The notes under the pieces are model-generated. The model was not told the DNA's origin, ran no database searches, and saw nothing but the letters and a program-made list of their open reading frames with translations. 64,000 bases of DNA. It comes from Natronobacterium haloterrestre (GTDB taxonomy: Archaea; Halobacteriota; Halobacteria; Halobacteriales; Natrialbaceae). The translations under genes and the position numbers were made by a program. The stretch's first letter is position 1, and the number at the start of each line of letters is the position of its first letter. Location: positions 62,001 through 126,000 of the forward strand of contig NZ_FOKW01000003.1 in assembly GCF_900112205.1 (NCBI RefSeq), in the 5' to 3' direction. Shown here piece after piece: positions 42,954 through 50,861 of the stretch.

Positions 42954-44003
42954 TTACTCGGCCGCCGGCTCGTCCTCGATCTCGACCCAGAAGTGGGCGT
43001 GCCGGTAGGCGTCGTCGGTCGTCGGATCCTCGGGCGCGTCGCCGTCGAACAGCATGACGGCGATCCGGACCTCGCCCGATTCGGCTTCCGGCGTCACCTC
43101 GCGGTCGCCGAGGGCGGTCGCGCCGTCGGCCACGCTGTAGTCGACCCGGCGGAGGTCGTTGCGCTCGAGGACGGTGCCGTCCTCCGCGACCCACTGTTCC
43201 TGGACGACGACGGTGTACTCCATCGACTCGCCTTCCTGGTTCTCGACGGCGACCGTGACCGGGATCGACTCGCCGGGTTCGACGCTATCGGCGTGGTCGC
43301 CGACCACGTACTCGCCGGACTCGTCCTCGGTGAGCAGACGGAGATCGGTGTACCGCTCGCCGTCCTGCGGTGCTGCGAGTCCGTACCCGACGGACGTGAG
43401 CGCGAGGAGCACGCTGACGACCAGGACGAGGTTGATCGCGGTCGCAGCCAGCGATCGACTCCCGAAGATCGCTGCGCGGAGCCGCCGGAGCTTGCCACCG
43501 AGTCCGAGGCAGTACCGGTCCCGGGGGGCGACGCGAATCCGGCGGACGGCGGCGAACGCGGTCGTGACCAGGACGAATCCGGTGACGGTGCCGACGATCG
43601 TCGTCGTCTCGAACCGCCAGGAGAGGGCGGCGATTCCCAGGCCGAGCAGCGGCAGCACCGCGAAACTCAGCCCGAACGCGAGCGCGGGGCGTTCGACGTC
43701 GGTCGGGGACCCCGTCTGGCCGATTAGCGAGCCGTCGCCGCCGTCGGTGTCGGTCCCGGTGTCGACTCCAGCCCCTCGAGCACGGGGGAACAGGGCGGAG
43801 ACGACGGCGTACCCCGGTGCGAGAAAGAGCAGCGGGGCTCCGACCGCGGCGCGGACGACCGGCGACGAGACGTCGACGACCGCCAGGAGCGTGGCCGCCG
43901 CGAGGGCGAATCCGGTCAGCCCGACCAGGTCGGTCGGAACCCCCGCGAACGGCCTGCGGCCGACGCCGAGCGGTCGTACCGTTCGAATCAGACGTTCCTT
44001 CAT
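42954..44003 (-). CDS. DUF1616 membrane protein
   Basis: 349 aa. Four hydrophobic segments lie in the N-terminal two thirds: LVGLTGFALAAATLLAVVDV, the hallmark VRAAVGAPLLFLAPGYAVVS, FGLSFAVLPLLGLGIAALSW and TTIVGTVTGFVLVTTAFAAV. A fifth follows (INLVLVVSVLLALTSVGYGL), then an extracellular beta-sandwich-like domain (about 230-345). DUF1616 proteins accompany surface-glycan and S-layer genes in archaea; biochemical role unknown. GTAACAA, one base from the regional ATAACAA box, is centred 31 nt upstream. Confidence 0.85.
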   Translation of the reverse strand: MKERLIRTVRPLGVGRRPFAGVPTDLVGLTGFALAAATLLAVVDVSSPVVRAAVGAPLLFLAPGYAVVSALFPRARGAGVDTGTDTDGGDGSLIGQTGSPTDVERPALAFGLSFAVLPLLGLGIAALSWRFETTTIVGTVTGFVLVTTAFAAVRRIRVAPRDRYCLGLGGKLRRLRAAIFGSRSLAATAINLVLVVSVLLALTSVGYGLAAPQDGERYTDLRLLTEDESGEYVVGDHADSVEPGESIPVTVAVENQEGESMEYTVVVQEQWVAEDGTVLERNDLRRVDYSVADGATALGDREVTPEAESGEVRIAVMLFDGDAPEDPTTDDAYRHAHFWVEIEDEPAAE

Positions 44004-44030
44004 CCATCGACGCCTCGACCGGTCCGGGCA

Positions 44031-44037
44031 TTGTTAC
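44031..44037 (-). promoter_or_regulatory. ATAACAA-like box of DUF1616 gene
   Basis: TTGTTAC on plus strand (GTAACAA in coding orientation), centred 31 nt upstream of ATG 44003. Confidence 0.45.
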
Positions 44038-44200
44038 TGGTGGCATAACCGACTGTCAGGGATCGACGACCGTTCGGCGCTCCGAACGATGGTCGGACAC
44101 ACCCCCGCGTTAGCGTTGCGGAACCGCGAAACTGCCGTCCCGTCGCCCGCCCACACACAGCGGAACGACCGCTACCCGGACGACGGCGGAAACCGGGCGC

Positions 44201-44207
44201 TTACAAA
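44201..44207 (+). promoter_or_regulatory. Box-A-like TTACAAA upstream of leader ORF and FemAB-like gene 2
   Basis: Centred 29 nt before ATG 44233. Confidence 0.4.
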
Positions 44208-44232
44208 GTGCCTTGGTCTCGAGGTCCCCGCT

Positions 44233-44328
44233 ATGAACCAGCATCGACGAGCGGGCGGTACGGAACTCAGATCGCACGCGGTCCAACGCGGGCGCGAGAC
44301 GGCGGTCGACCGGGGAGGAAACGAATGA
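44233..44328 (+). CDS. Possible 31-codon leader ORF coupled to FemAB-like gene 2
   Basis: Begins MNQHRRAGGTELRSHAVQRG and ends at TGA 44326-44328, overlapping the main ATG (ATGA). A box-A-like element is 29 nt upstream. GGAGG (44314-44318) inside the ORF is well spaced as Shine-Dalgarno for the main gene. Basic peptide. Confidence 0.4.
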   Translation: MNQHRRAGGTELRSHAVQRGRETAVDRGGNE

Positions 44329-45335
44329 GCGTCGACGTCCGCCTCGCGACCGAGGAGGACCGGGATCGCTGGAACGGCTACGTCGAACGCTCCCCGCAGG
44401 GCCGGTTCTGGCACGAACTCGAGGCGCTCGAGGTCCAGGCCGAGCACGCGGGCGCGACGGTACATCCCCTGATCGGATTCAAGGGCCAGGAACCCGTCGG
44501 CCTCTTTCCCGTCTTCGAGATCGACAAGAAGGTCGTGACGACGGCGTTCTCGCCGCCGCCGCACCTCCGGGTTCCCTACCTCGGCCCCGCGTTCCTGAAC
44601 ATGGGGAAACTGAAACAGCGCAAGCGCGAGAGCCGCCGGCAGGCGTTCGTCGACGACTGCGCGGAGTGGATCCGTTCCGAACTCGCGCCGAAGTACAGTC
44701 ACGTCCGGACGGCGACGGCGTTCGAGGACGCTCGCCCGCTCGAGTGGAACGAGTACGAGGCGTCGCCGGAGTACACCTACGTCGTCGACCTCGAGCGCGA
44801 CCGCGACGACCTCCTCGGGTCGTTCAGCAGCGACGCGCGGAGCAACGTCCGCAACGCGGACGACGACGCCTACGAGATCACGGTCGGCGGGCGCGAGGAG
44901 ATCGAACTGATCGTCGAACAGGTCCGGAACCGCTACGAGTCCCAGGGGATCGACTTCCGCGTGCCGGCGGCGTTCGTCCTGGACCTCCACGAGCGGGTCG
45001 ACGGCGGGGAGATCCGTCCCTACACGCTGCGGGTAGACGACGAGTTCGTCGGCGGCATCCTCGCGGTCGAGTACGGCGACACTACGGGTCGGTGGCTCGG
45101 CGGCGTCCGCACGGACGCCGACGTCGACCTCCCCACGAACGACCTCCTCGACTGGGCCATCATGGAGGACGGCATAGAGCGCGGACTCTCCGCCTACGAC
45201 CTCGTTGGCGCGGACAACCGGCGGATCAATCGGTACAAGGCGAAGTTCAACCCGGACCTGCGGACCTACTACAGCCTCGAGTACGGGACCTGGGGGATGC
45301 GACGGATCGCGTCGCTGTACGATTCGGTGAAGTAG
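44325..45335 (+). CDS. FemAB/GNAT-like aminoacyl or acyl transferase (copy 2)
   Basis: 336 aa from ATG 44325 with GGAGGAA 6 nt upstream. It parallels copy 1: FKGQEPVGLFPVFEIDKK, EYTYVVDLERDRDDLLGSFS, a middle helix bundle, FVGGILAVEYGDTTGRWLGG and the closing GADNRRINRYKAKFNPDLRT. Each half is a GNAT fold. The role is probably transfer of an amino acid or acyl group to a glycan; donor unknown. Similarity to copy 1 is moderate, so the duplication is old, unlike the recent decayed copy at 28004. Confidence 0.83.
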   Translation: MSVDVRLATEEDRDRWNGYVERSPQGRFWHELEALEVQAEHAGATVHPLIGFKGQEPVGLFPVFEIDKKVVTTAFSPPPHLRVPYLGPAFLNMGKLKQRKRESRRQAFVDDCAEWIRSELAPKYSHVRTATAFEDARPLEWNEYEASPEYTYVVDLERDRDDLLGSFSSDARSNVRNADDDAYEITVGGREEIELIVEQVRNRYESQGIDFRVPAAFVLDLHERVDGGEIRPYTLRVDDEFVGGILAVEYGDTTGRWLGGVRTDADVDLPTNDLLDWAIMEDGIERGLSAYDLVGADNRRINRYKAKFNPDLRTYYSLEYGTWGMRRIASLYDSVK

Positions 45336-45378
45336 CGACTGGGTCGTTTTCACGGACTCTCGTTCGATCGGTCGATGG

Positions 45379-45576
45379 CTGGTCGGTGGCTGATCGACGG
45401 CTGGTCGATAGCTGGTCGGTGGCTGATCGACGGCTGGTCGATAGCTGGTCGGTGGCTGATCGACGGCTGGTCGATAGCTGGTCGGTTGCTGACCGATGGC
45501 TGGTCGATAGCTGGTCGGTTGCTGACCGATGGCTGGTCGATAGCTGGTCGGTTGCTGACCGATGGCTGATCGACGG
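45379..45576. repeat. 33-bp minisatellite built from 11-bp subunits
   Basis: Six tandem 33-bp units at 45379, 45412, 45445, 45478, 45511 and 45544. The first three are identical; units 4 and 5 are a second type (GGTTGCTGACCGAT in the middle) and unit 6 ends degenerate. Each unit is three 11-bp submotifs of form GCTGRTCGRYR. Degenerate copies run to about 45605. No unique spacers, so not CRISPR. Several frames stay open through it, but none is protein-like. The remaining gap to 45835 contains only the promoter of PDE3. Confidence 0.9.
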
Positions 45577-45801
45577 CTGGTTCGCGGCTGATCGATAGCC
45601 GGTCGACGAATGGTCGACGCTCGAGCGATTCGGTTCGAGCGATCGTCCCGTTATCGAGTCGATCATCGAGTCGTCGGTTCTCCTCGCCCGAACGACGGGG
45701 TCGATCGTGACCACGGTATCGGAGTCGGGAACCGACCGAAAGGGACCCCGCGAGCGCCGACGAACCGCCGAAAGCGACGGATTCGCCGCGTAACCGCATC
45801 C

Positions 45802-45808
45802 ATAACCA
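45802..45808 (+). promoter_or_regulatory. ATAACCA box of PDE3 gene
   Basis: ATAACCA, one base from ATAACAA, centred 31 nt upstream of ATG 45836. Confidence 0.45.
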
Positions 45809-45835
45809 AGGTGGATCCTCGCGGACGTTCCCTCA

Positions 45836-47452
45836 ATGGACGACCGATCCTCGCTCCGGACGCTGCTGGTCGGTATCGACGCGGCCTGCGAACGGGTGCT
45901 CGAGCCGCTCGTCGCCGACGGCGAGGTGCCGACCCTCGAGTCGCTGATCGACGATCCCGACGCAGCGAGCGGCCCGCTCGAGTCACAGATCCCGCCGTGG
46001 ACGGCCAGCGCCTGGCCGTCGCTGTATACGGGCAAGAACCCCGGAAAACACGGCGTCTACGGCTTCCTCTCCTTCGACGGCTACGACTGGGACGTGGTCA
46101 ACGCGACCGACGTCCGCGAACGGGCGCTGTGGGAACTGCTCTCCGATCGCGGTCTCACGAGCGTCGTCGTCAACGTCCCCGTCACGCATCCGCCCCGCGA
46201 GTTCGACGGGGCGCTGATCCCGGGGTACACCGCGCCGGAGGACCCGGACTGCCACCCCGGGGGGTTGCTCGACGACGTTCGCGAGGCGATCGGCGAGTAC
46301 CGCGTCTACCCCGACGAGGACGGCGACCGCGCCGAGACCTACAGCGACTGCGCTCGCATGCGCGGCGAGGCGTTTCGCTACCTCGCCGACCGGTACGAGC
46401 CGGAGTTCGGCTTCCTCGAGTTCCAGGTCACGGACTCGATCTTCCACAAGGAACCCGACAACGACGCGGCGATCCGCGAGATCTACCGGGAGGTCGACCG
46501 CCAGGTGGAAGCGATCCTCGAGGAACACGACCCGGACAACGTGATCCTCACAAGCGACCACGGAATGGGACCCTACGACGGCCAGGAGTTCCGTATCAAC
46601 GAGTTCCTCCGCGACGAGGGGCTCGTCGAGACCGAGCGCGGCGGCTCGGGGATGCCCACCTGGGCGACCGTTCGCGACGACTCGCTCAAGCAGGGCGAGG
46701 ATCGAACCGACCGAGATCCCGGGCTCGGCGAGCGCGCCATGGCGTCGGCCGCCCGGCTGGGACTGACGAGCCAGCGCATCGGGGCCGTTCTCCGCCGGTT
46801 CGGGCTCGGGGAGGTGGTGGCGAGCTACGCGCCGACCGGGCTCGTCAATGCCGGCGCGACCCAGGTCGACTTCGAATCCTCGCGCGCGTACGTTCGTTCC
46901 CGAATCGAACTCGGCGTCCGCATCAACCTCGAGGGGCGGGAGCCCGACGGCGTCGTCCCGCCCGCGGAGTACGAGGCAGTCCGGACGCGGGTCATCGACG
47001 CCTTGCGGTCGGTGCGGACCCCCGAGGGCGAGCGGGTGTTCGAGACGGTCGCACCCAGGGAGGAGTTCTTCCACGGCCCCGAGACGGACGATGCCGTCGA
47101 CGTCGTGGCCGTTCCCGCCGAGTTCGATCACTTCCTCTCGGCGACGCTGCGCGGCGACTGGTTCGGTCCGCCCGCCGAGCCCTGGAACCACAAACTCGAG
47201 GGGATCGTCGCCGCGAGGGGTGCGGACGTAGACGAGGCGGCCGGGATCGGGGACGCCCACCTGTTCGACGTCGCGCCGACCGTGCTGGCGACGCTCGACG
47301 TGCCGATCGACGACCGGATGGACGGCACGCCGCTGCCCTGCGTCGACCCGTCGGGCTACCGCAGTTACCCCCGGCTCGACGACGACCGCTCGGTCGCGAC
47401 GGCCGACGACGCGGTCGAGGATCGGCTGGCGGACCTGGGCTACCTCGAGTAA
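45836..47452 (+). CDS. Alkaline-phosphatase-superfamily phosphodiesterase-like enzyme (PDE3)
   Basis: 538 aa. Motifs match PDE2: LLVGIDAACERVL (metal Asp), nucleophile Thr in IPPWTASAWPSLYTGKNPGK, VILTSDHGMGPYDGQEFRIN, and LFDVAPTVLATLDVPIDDRM. It ends VEDRLADLGYLE. No signal or membrane segment. The nucleophile loop is nearly identical to PDE2, so both likely act on related substrates. Leaderless promoter of the ATAACAA family. Last gene of the glycan region. Confidence 0.84.
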   Translation: MDDRSSLRTLLVGIDAACERVLEPLVADGEVPTLESLIDDPDAASGPLESQIPPWTASAWPSLYTGKNPGKHGVYGFLSFDGYDWDVVNATDVRERALWELLSDRGLTSVVVNVPVTHPPREFDGALIPGYTAPEDPDCHPGGLLDDVREAIGEYRVYPDEDGDRAETYSDCARMRGEAFRYLADRYEPEFGFLEFQVTDSIFHKEPDNDAAIREIYREVDRQVEAILEEHDPDNVILTSDHGMGPYDGQEFRINEFLRDEGLVETERGGSGMPTWATVRDDSLKQGEDRTDRDPGLGERAMASAARLGLTSQRIGAVLRRFGLGEVVASYAPTGLVNAGATQVDFESSRAYVRSRIELGVRINLEGREPDGVVPPAEYEAVRTRVIDALRSVRTPEGERVFETVAPREEFFHGPETDDAVDVVAVPAEFDHFLSATLRGDWFGPPAEPWNHKLEGIVAARGADVDEAAGIGDAHLFDVAPTVLATLDVPIDDRMDGTPLPCVDPSGYRSYPRLDDDRSVATADDAVEDRLADLGYLE

Positions 47453-47526
47453 GCGTCGGGAGAGGTCGGCGGGATCGAGGGGTGGACGTGGACGACGGCC
47501 ACGGAAAAGGCGAGGGCGAAACACAG

Positions 47527-47533
47527 ATTTACG
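47527..47533 (+). promoter_or_regulatory. Box-A-like ATTTACG upstream of leader ORF and integrase
   Basis: Centred 29 nt before ATG 47559. Confidence 0.4.
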
Positions 47534-47558
47534 GCAGTGACCGAGTAAGAACTGTACG

Positions 47559-47651
47559 ATGATCCGTCGCGTCGACTCCGGTGTTCGACCCCGGACAGGG
47601 GCTCCAGCAACGTCGGACTCGAGCGACAACCCGGGGGTGATCCCGGCGTGA
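47559..47651 (+). CDS. Possible 30-codon leader ORF coupled to integrase
   Basis: Begins MIRRVDSGVRPRTG and stops at TGA 47649-47651, overlapping the integrase GTG (GTGA). GGGGGTGATC at 47633-47642, a close match to the archaeal anti-SD complement, lies inside the ORF 5 nt before the GTG. A box-A-like element is 29 nt before its ATG. Confidence 0.4.
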   Translation: MIRRVDSGVRPRTGAPATSDSSDNPGVIPA

Positions 47652-48844
47652 CCGACGCCCTGCCCTCGGACTCGGGCGCCGCGGAGGACTGCGACCGCGA
47701 CCGCGTCGCCGTCGCCGACGCGGTCGACGCCTACCTCCAGCGCAAGTCGGTCGGCGACCCCGACGGCTCCGGGGCCGGTGCGTACGCGGCCAAGGCCGGA
47801 TCGATCCTGCACCGGTTCGCCGACTGGCTCGAGCGGGAACACGACGTAGTCGCGATCCGAGCGCTCGAGGCCGATCACATGCGCTCGTACGCCCGCGAAC
47901 TCCGGGAGCGAGCCGACGGTGGGACGTACACGGCCTCGACTGCCCACACCTACTACGCCGTCGTCCGGGCGTTCCTCTCGTGGTGCGTTCGCGGGGGAAT
48001 CGTCCCGGAGAACCCGGCGACCGACAGGGACGCCGAAGCGGCGCTCCCCGACGCCTCGAGCGCCTCTGCCGACGACGACCGCTGGAGCGCCGACTCCCGG
48101 CGACGCCTCGAGCGCTACGTCCGCGAGCGCGCACTCGAGGCCGACCGGGAGAATCCCGACGAGCGACGGACCTGCCTTCGCGAGTACGCGATGGTCGCCC
48201 TGCTCGCACACTCCGCGGTCCGGGGATCGGAGCTGTTCCGCGTCCCCGAAGACGACCGCCGGGCGGGCGCGACGTGGGACGACGTCGACTTCTACGACGG
48301 GACGATCCGCGTGCTCGGCAAGTCCCAGCGACAGGAGGACGTCACGCTGCTCGCCCCGGCCCGGACGCCGCTGCGCCGGTACGGCGTCGTCCTCGACCCG
48401 CCGTCGAACGACTGGCCGCTGTTTCCGACGCGTCACGCCCCCTCGATCGCTCGTCGGGTACGCGAACGGCTCCGGGAGCGCGGGCACGACGACGACGAGA
48501 TAGCGGCGATTCTCGAGGACCGGACGGCGACCGAGGTGGCACGCGAACGCGCCATCGCGCCGCCCGCGATCACGACCGAGGGAGCCCGGTCGGTGCTCAA
48601 ACGCCTCTGTGCGGACGCGGGGATCGAGGTCGACGGCGATTACCTGACGCCGCGAGGTGTCAGCGGCAACACCGGCAACGACGCGGACGGCAGAACGGCG
48701 GCCGAAGGGGAGCACGGCGGCACGCGCGACCGGCGCGAGGCGACGCGGTCGAAGCCCGCGCTTCGGACCTCGAGCGAGGAACGAGCGATCGCCGTTCCAG
48801 AGCGGCGGCCGTCGTCCGTCGCGGAGTCGACGGACGCGGAGTGA
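47648..48844 (+). CDS. Tyrosine recombinase/integrase, probably catalytically defective
   Basis: 398 aa. Residues about 20-125 form a SAM-like core-binding domain (AVDAYLQRKSVGD, YAVVRAFLSWCVRGGIVPEN). The catalytic domain begins with box I as LLAHSAVRGSELFRV (Arg192) and the beta-strand Lys region GTIRVLGKSQRQEDVTLL. After DGDYLTPRG (about residue 335), where relatives have PHGxR, the HxxR box and the nucleophilic Tyr, the sequence turns into low-complexity Arg/Glu/Ser. Box II and Tyr appear absent, either through frameshift or divergence. Neighbouring genes give no tRNA or attachment site. It marks a possible past integration boundary of the glycan region. Confidence 0.7.
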   Translation: MTDALPSDSGAAEDCDRDRVAVADAVDAYLQRKSVGDPDGSGAGAYAAKAGSILHRFADWLEREHDVVAIRALEADHMRSYARELRERADGGTYTASTAHTYYAVVRAFLSWCVRGGIVPENPATDRDAEAALPDASSASADDDRWSADSRRRLERYVRERALEADRENPDERRTCLREYAMVALLAHSAVRGSELFRVPEDDRRAGATWDDVDFYDGTIRVLGKSQRQEDVTLLAPARTPLRRYGVVLDPPSNDWPLFPTRHAPSIARRVRERLRERGHDDDEIAAILEDRTATEVARERAIAPPAITTEGARSVLKRLCADAGIEVDGDYLTPRGVSGNTGNDADGRTAAEGEHGGTRDRREATRSKPALRTSSEERAIAVPERRPSSVAESTDAE

Positions 48845-48882
48845 GTCGGGAGGTCGTCTCCCCGGATCCCCGCTTCTCCTCG

Positions 48883-48954
48883 GGGCCCGGTGTGTTCTCT
48901 GTTCTCCTCGGGCATCGAGGGCCCGGTGTGCTCTCTGTTCTCCTCGGGCATCGA
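48883..48954. repeat. Two tandem 36-bp repeats after integrase
   Basis: Units 48883-48918 and 48919-48954 differ at one base. They contain a CTCCTCGGGCATCGA-type core, also partly present just upstream (48873-48884). They lie between the integrase stop and the 3' end of the Mrp operon. They could be a recombination product; no function evident. Confidence 0.8.
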
Positions 48955-49019
48955 ACGTCCGATCGTGACTCCCCGTAACTCGAGTCGAAAACCAGTACCG
49001 TACCGACTGCCAGGACCGC

Positions 49020-50861
49020 TCAACTAACGAGCAGCCACAGGACCACCGTCAACACGATCGTTAGCAGGAGCACCGTCGTCCCGATCGTCGTCCGGAGGTA
49101 GATCGTCGATGGCTGTCCGCCGTCGGCTGGCCGACGCTCGTCGACGTCGACCATCGGGACCCGGCGTGCGGCCTCCTCGACGGCCAGGACCGGGTTGTTC
49201 CCGATCCAGTAACACCGCGTGACGAACCCGACGACGGCGGCATCGACTGCCGCGTACGTCTCGGTCACCGCGAGCATCGACCAGCGCCCGAGGTAGTAGC
49301 CCGCCGGGAAGACGACCCGGGCCGGATCGGAGAGGTCGAGTTTCGAGAGCGGTTTGCGGACGACGACGAAGGTGACGGCCGCGACGCCCGTCAGGATCCC
49401 CGCCGTCTCGAGGTGGCTCGCGCTGTAGGGGTGGAGGTGGCTCTCGCCGCCGTAGTACTCGAAGGCGTGGGTACCCTCCTCGATCAGCGGCGCGAGGTCG
49501 GCCAGCCCCTGCCACCAGACGCCAAAGAGGAGACAGGCTCCACCCAGCCCGAACATCGCGACGGTCTGGCCGGGCTTGGCGTCGGGCACCGAGATGTCAC
49601 TCTCACCGTGGAAGAAGACGTAGTAGCCGAGTTTGATGAACGAGAGCAGGGTCCCGATCGCGCCGAGCCACAGGAGATAGTACAGCGCCTGGTACTCGGG
49701 TTGGCCGTAGTAGCCCGGATCGGCCGCATCGAAGATCATCCCCTTGCTGACATAGCCGTTGAAGCCGGGGATGGCGGTGATCGACAGGGCACCGAGGCCG
49801 AACCCGACCGCAGTCAGCGGCATCTCCCGCCAGAGGCCGCCGAGTTTGTACAGGTCCTCCTCGCCGGTGCGGTAGATGACGACGCCGACGGCCATGAACA
49901 GGAGGCTCTTGAACAGGATGTTGTTGAACAGGTGACTCATCGCGCCGGCGGTTGCGAGATGCGAGCCGATCCCGATCCCCGCGACGATGTAGCCGATCTG
50001 GGCCTGGATGTGGTACGACAGCAGCGCCCGCATGTCGTGCTGGAGGAGCGCGAACGTCGCCCCGTAGACGGACATCACGCCGCCCATGTACGCGACGTAG
50101 ATCGTCAGATCGCTTTCGGCGCCGACCGGGAACGCCCGGTAGAGGACGAACGCGCTCGTCTTCGTCGTGAACACCGAGAGGAACACCGACGCAGCGATGT
50201 GAGGCCGCGGGTACGTGTCGGGCAGCCAGACGTGCAGGCCGACGAAGCCGACGTTGACGCCCATTCCGATCACGGCGAGCAGCGCCGGGAAGCCGGCTGC
50301 AATCCCGGAGCCGTCGTAGACGAACGTGCCGGCTTCCACGTAGTGAGCGGCGACCGCGAGGAGGACGATCACGCCCCCGGTGCCGTGGAACAGCGCGTAC
50401 CGGAAGCCGGCCCGGACGGCCTCGCCGCCGTAGTGCCAGACGACGAGCGTACTCGTCAGGGCCATCAGCTCCCACATGAACACCAGGACGAGCCAGTCGC
50501 CGGCGAAGGCCGCCCCGAGCGACGAGGAGACGTACGCGAGCGCGATGGCCGTCAGCTCCCGGCTCGCCTCGCTCGAGTAGGCGTAGACGACCGAACAGAC
50601 CCCGAGGAACCCGAGGCCGATCCCGACGAGCCGGGAGAAGTCGTCGACGTAGTAGGGGACGACCTCGAAGTGGCCGAGGAAAGTGCCCGCGAGGTGCTGG
50701 CCCTCGGGAGCGGTCAGCGAGATCACCAGGACGGCCCCGAGGCTGAGCGCCCCGACCGCGTAGCCGGCGATCCGTGGCAGGACGAGCACGAGCAGCGCCG
50801 CCGCGAACACCAGAAGCGGCGGGTACGCAAGCGTCAGGACGTCGAGTTCGGGTCCGATCAT
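49020..50861 (-). CDS. mnhD3: Mrp antiporter MrpD/NuoL-like subunit (third copy)
   Basis: 613 aa from ATG 50861, overlapping the previous stop by 4 nt; upstream open frame is shadow. About 14 hydrophobic segments with the proton-translocating Proton_antipo_M core (FMWELMALTSTLVVWHYGGE, with the Glu important for ion coupling; HYGGE... HVWLPDTYPRPHIAASVFLS; LLSYHIQAQIGYIVAGIGIG). A long C-terminal extension with one more helix resembles NuoL/MrpA ends. Membrane subunit of the multi-subunit Na+/H+ antiporter. Last gene of the operon. Confidence 0.88.
   Translation of the reverse strand: MIGPELDVLTLAYPPLLVFAAALLVLVLPRIAGYAVGALSLGAVLVISLTAPEGQHLAGTFLGHFEVVPYYVDDFSRLVGIGLGFLGVCSVVYAYSSEASRELTAIALAYVSSSLGAAFAGDWLVLVFMWELMALTSTLVVWHYGGEAVRAGFRYALFHGTGGVIVLLAVAAHYVEAGTFVYDGSGIAAGFPALLAVIGMGVNVGFVGLHVWLPDTYPRPHIAASVFLSVFTTKTSAFVLYRAFPVGAESDLTIYVAYMGGVMSVYGATFALLQHDMRALLSYHIQAQIGYIVAGIGIGSHLATAGAMSHLFNNILFKSLLFMAVGVVIYRTGEEDLYKLGGLWREMPLTAVGFGLGALSITAIPGFNGYVSKGMIFDAADPGYYGQPEYQALYYLLWLGAIGTLLSFIKLGYYVFFHGESDISVPDAKPGQTVAMFGLGGACLLFGVWWQGLADLAPLIEEGTHAFEYYGGESHLHPYSASHLETAGILTGVAAVTFVVVRKPLSKLDLSDPARVVFPAGYYLGRWSMLAVTETYAAVDAAVVGFVTRCYWIGNNPVLAVEEAARRVPMVDVDERRPADGGQPSTIYLRTTIGTTVLLLTIVLTVVLWLLVS

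Noticed and set aside
45379-45576. CRISPR array
   Set aside because: Units are directly adjacent with no unique spacers, and no cas genes are near.
45247-46035. Open frames running through the 33-bp repeats (262 aa minus, 64 aa plus)
   Set aside because: A repeat with length a multiple of 3 and without stops keeps frames open; the peptides are simple repeats without a promoter or family.
45983-48715. 910-codon open frame on the minus strand antisense to PDE3 and integrase
   Set aside because: It is the GC-rich mirror frame of two recognised genes, with Val/Leu/Asp/Arg-biased composition and no domain.
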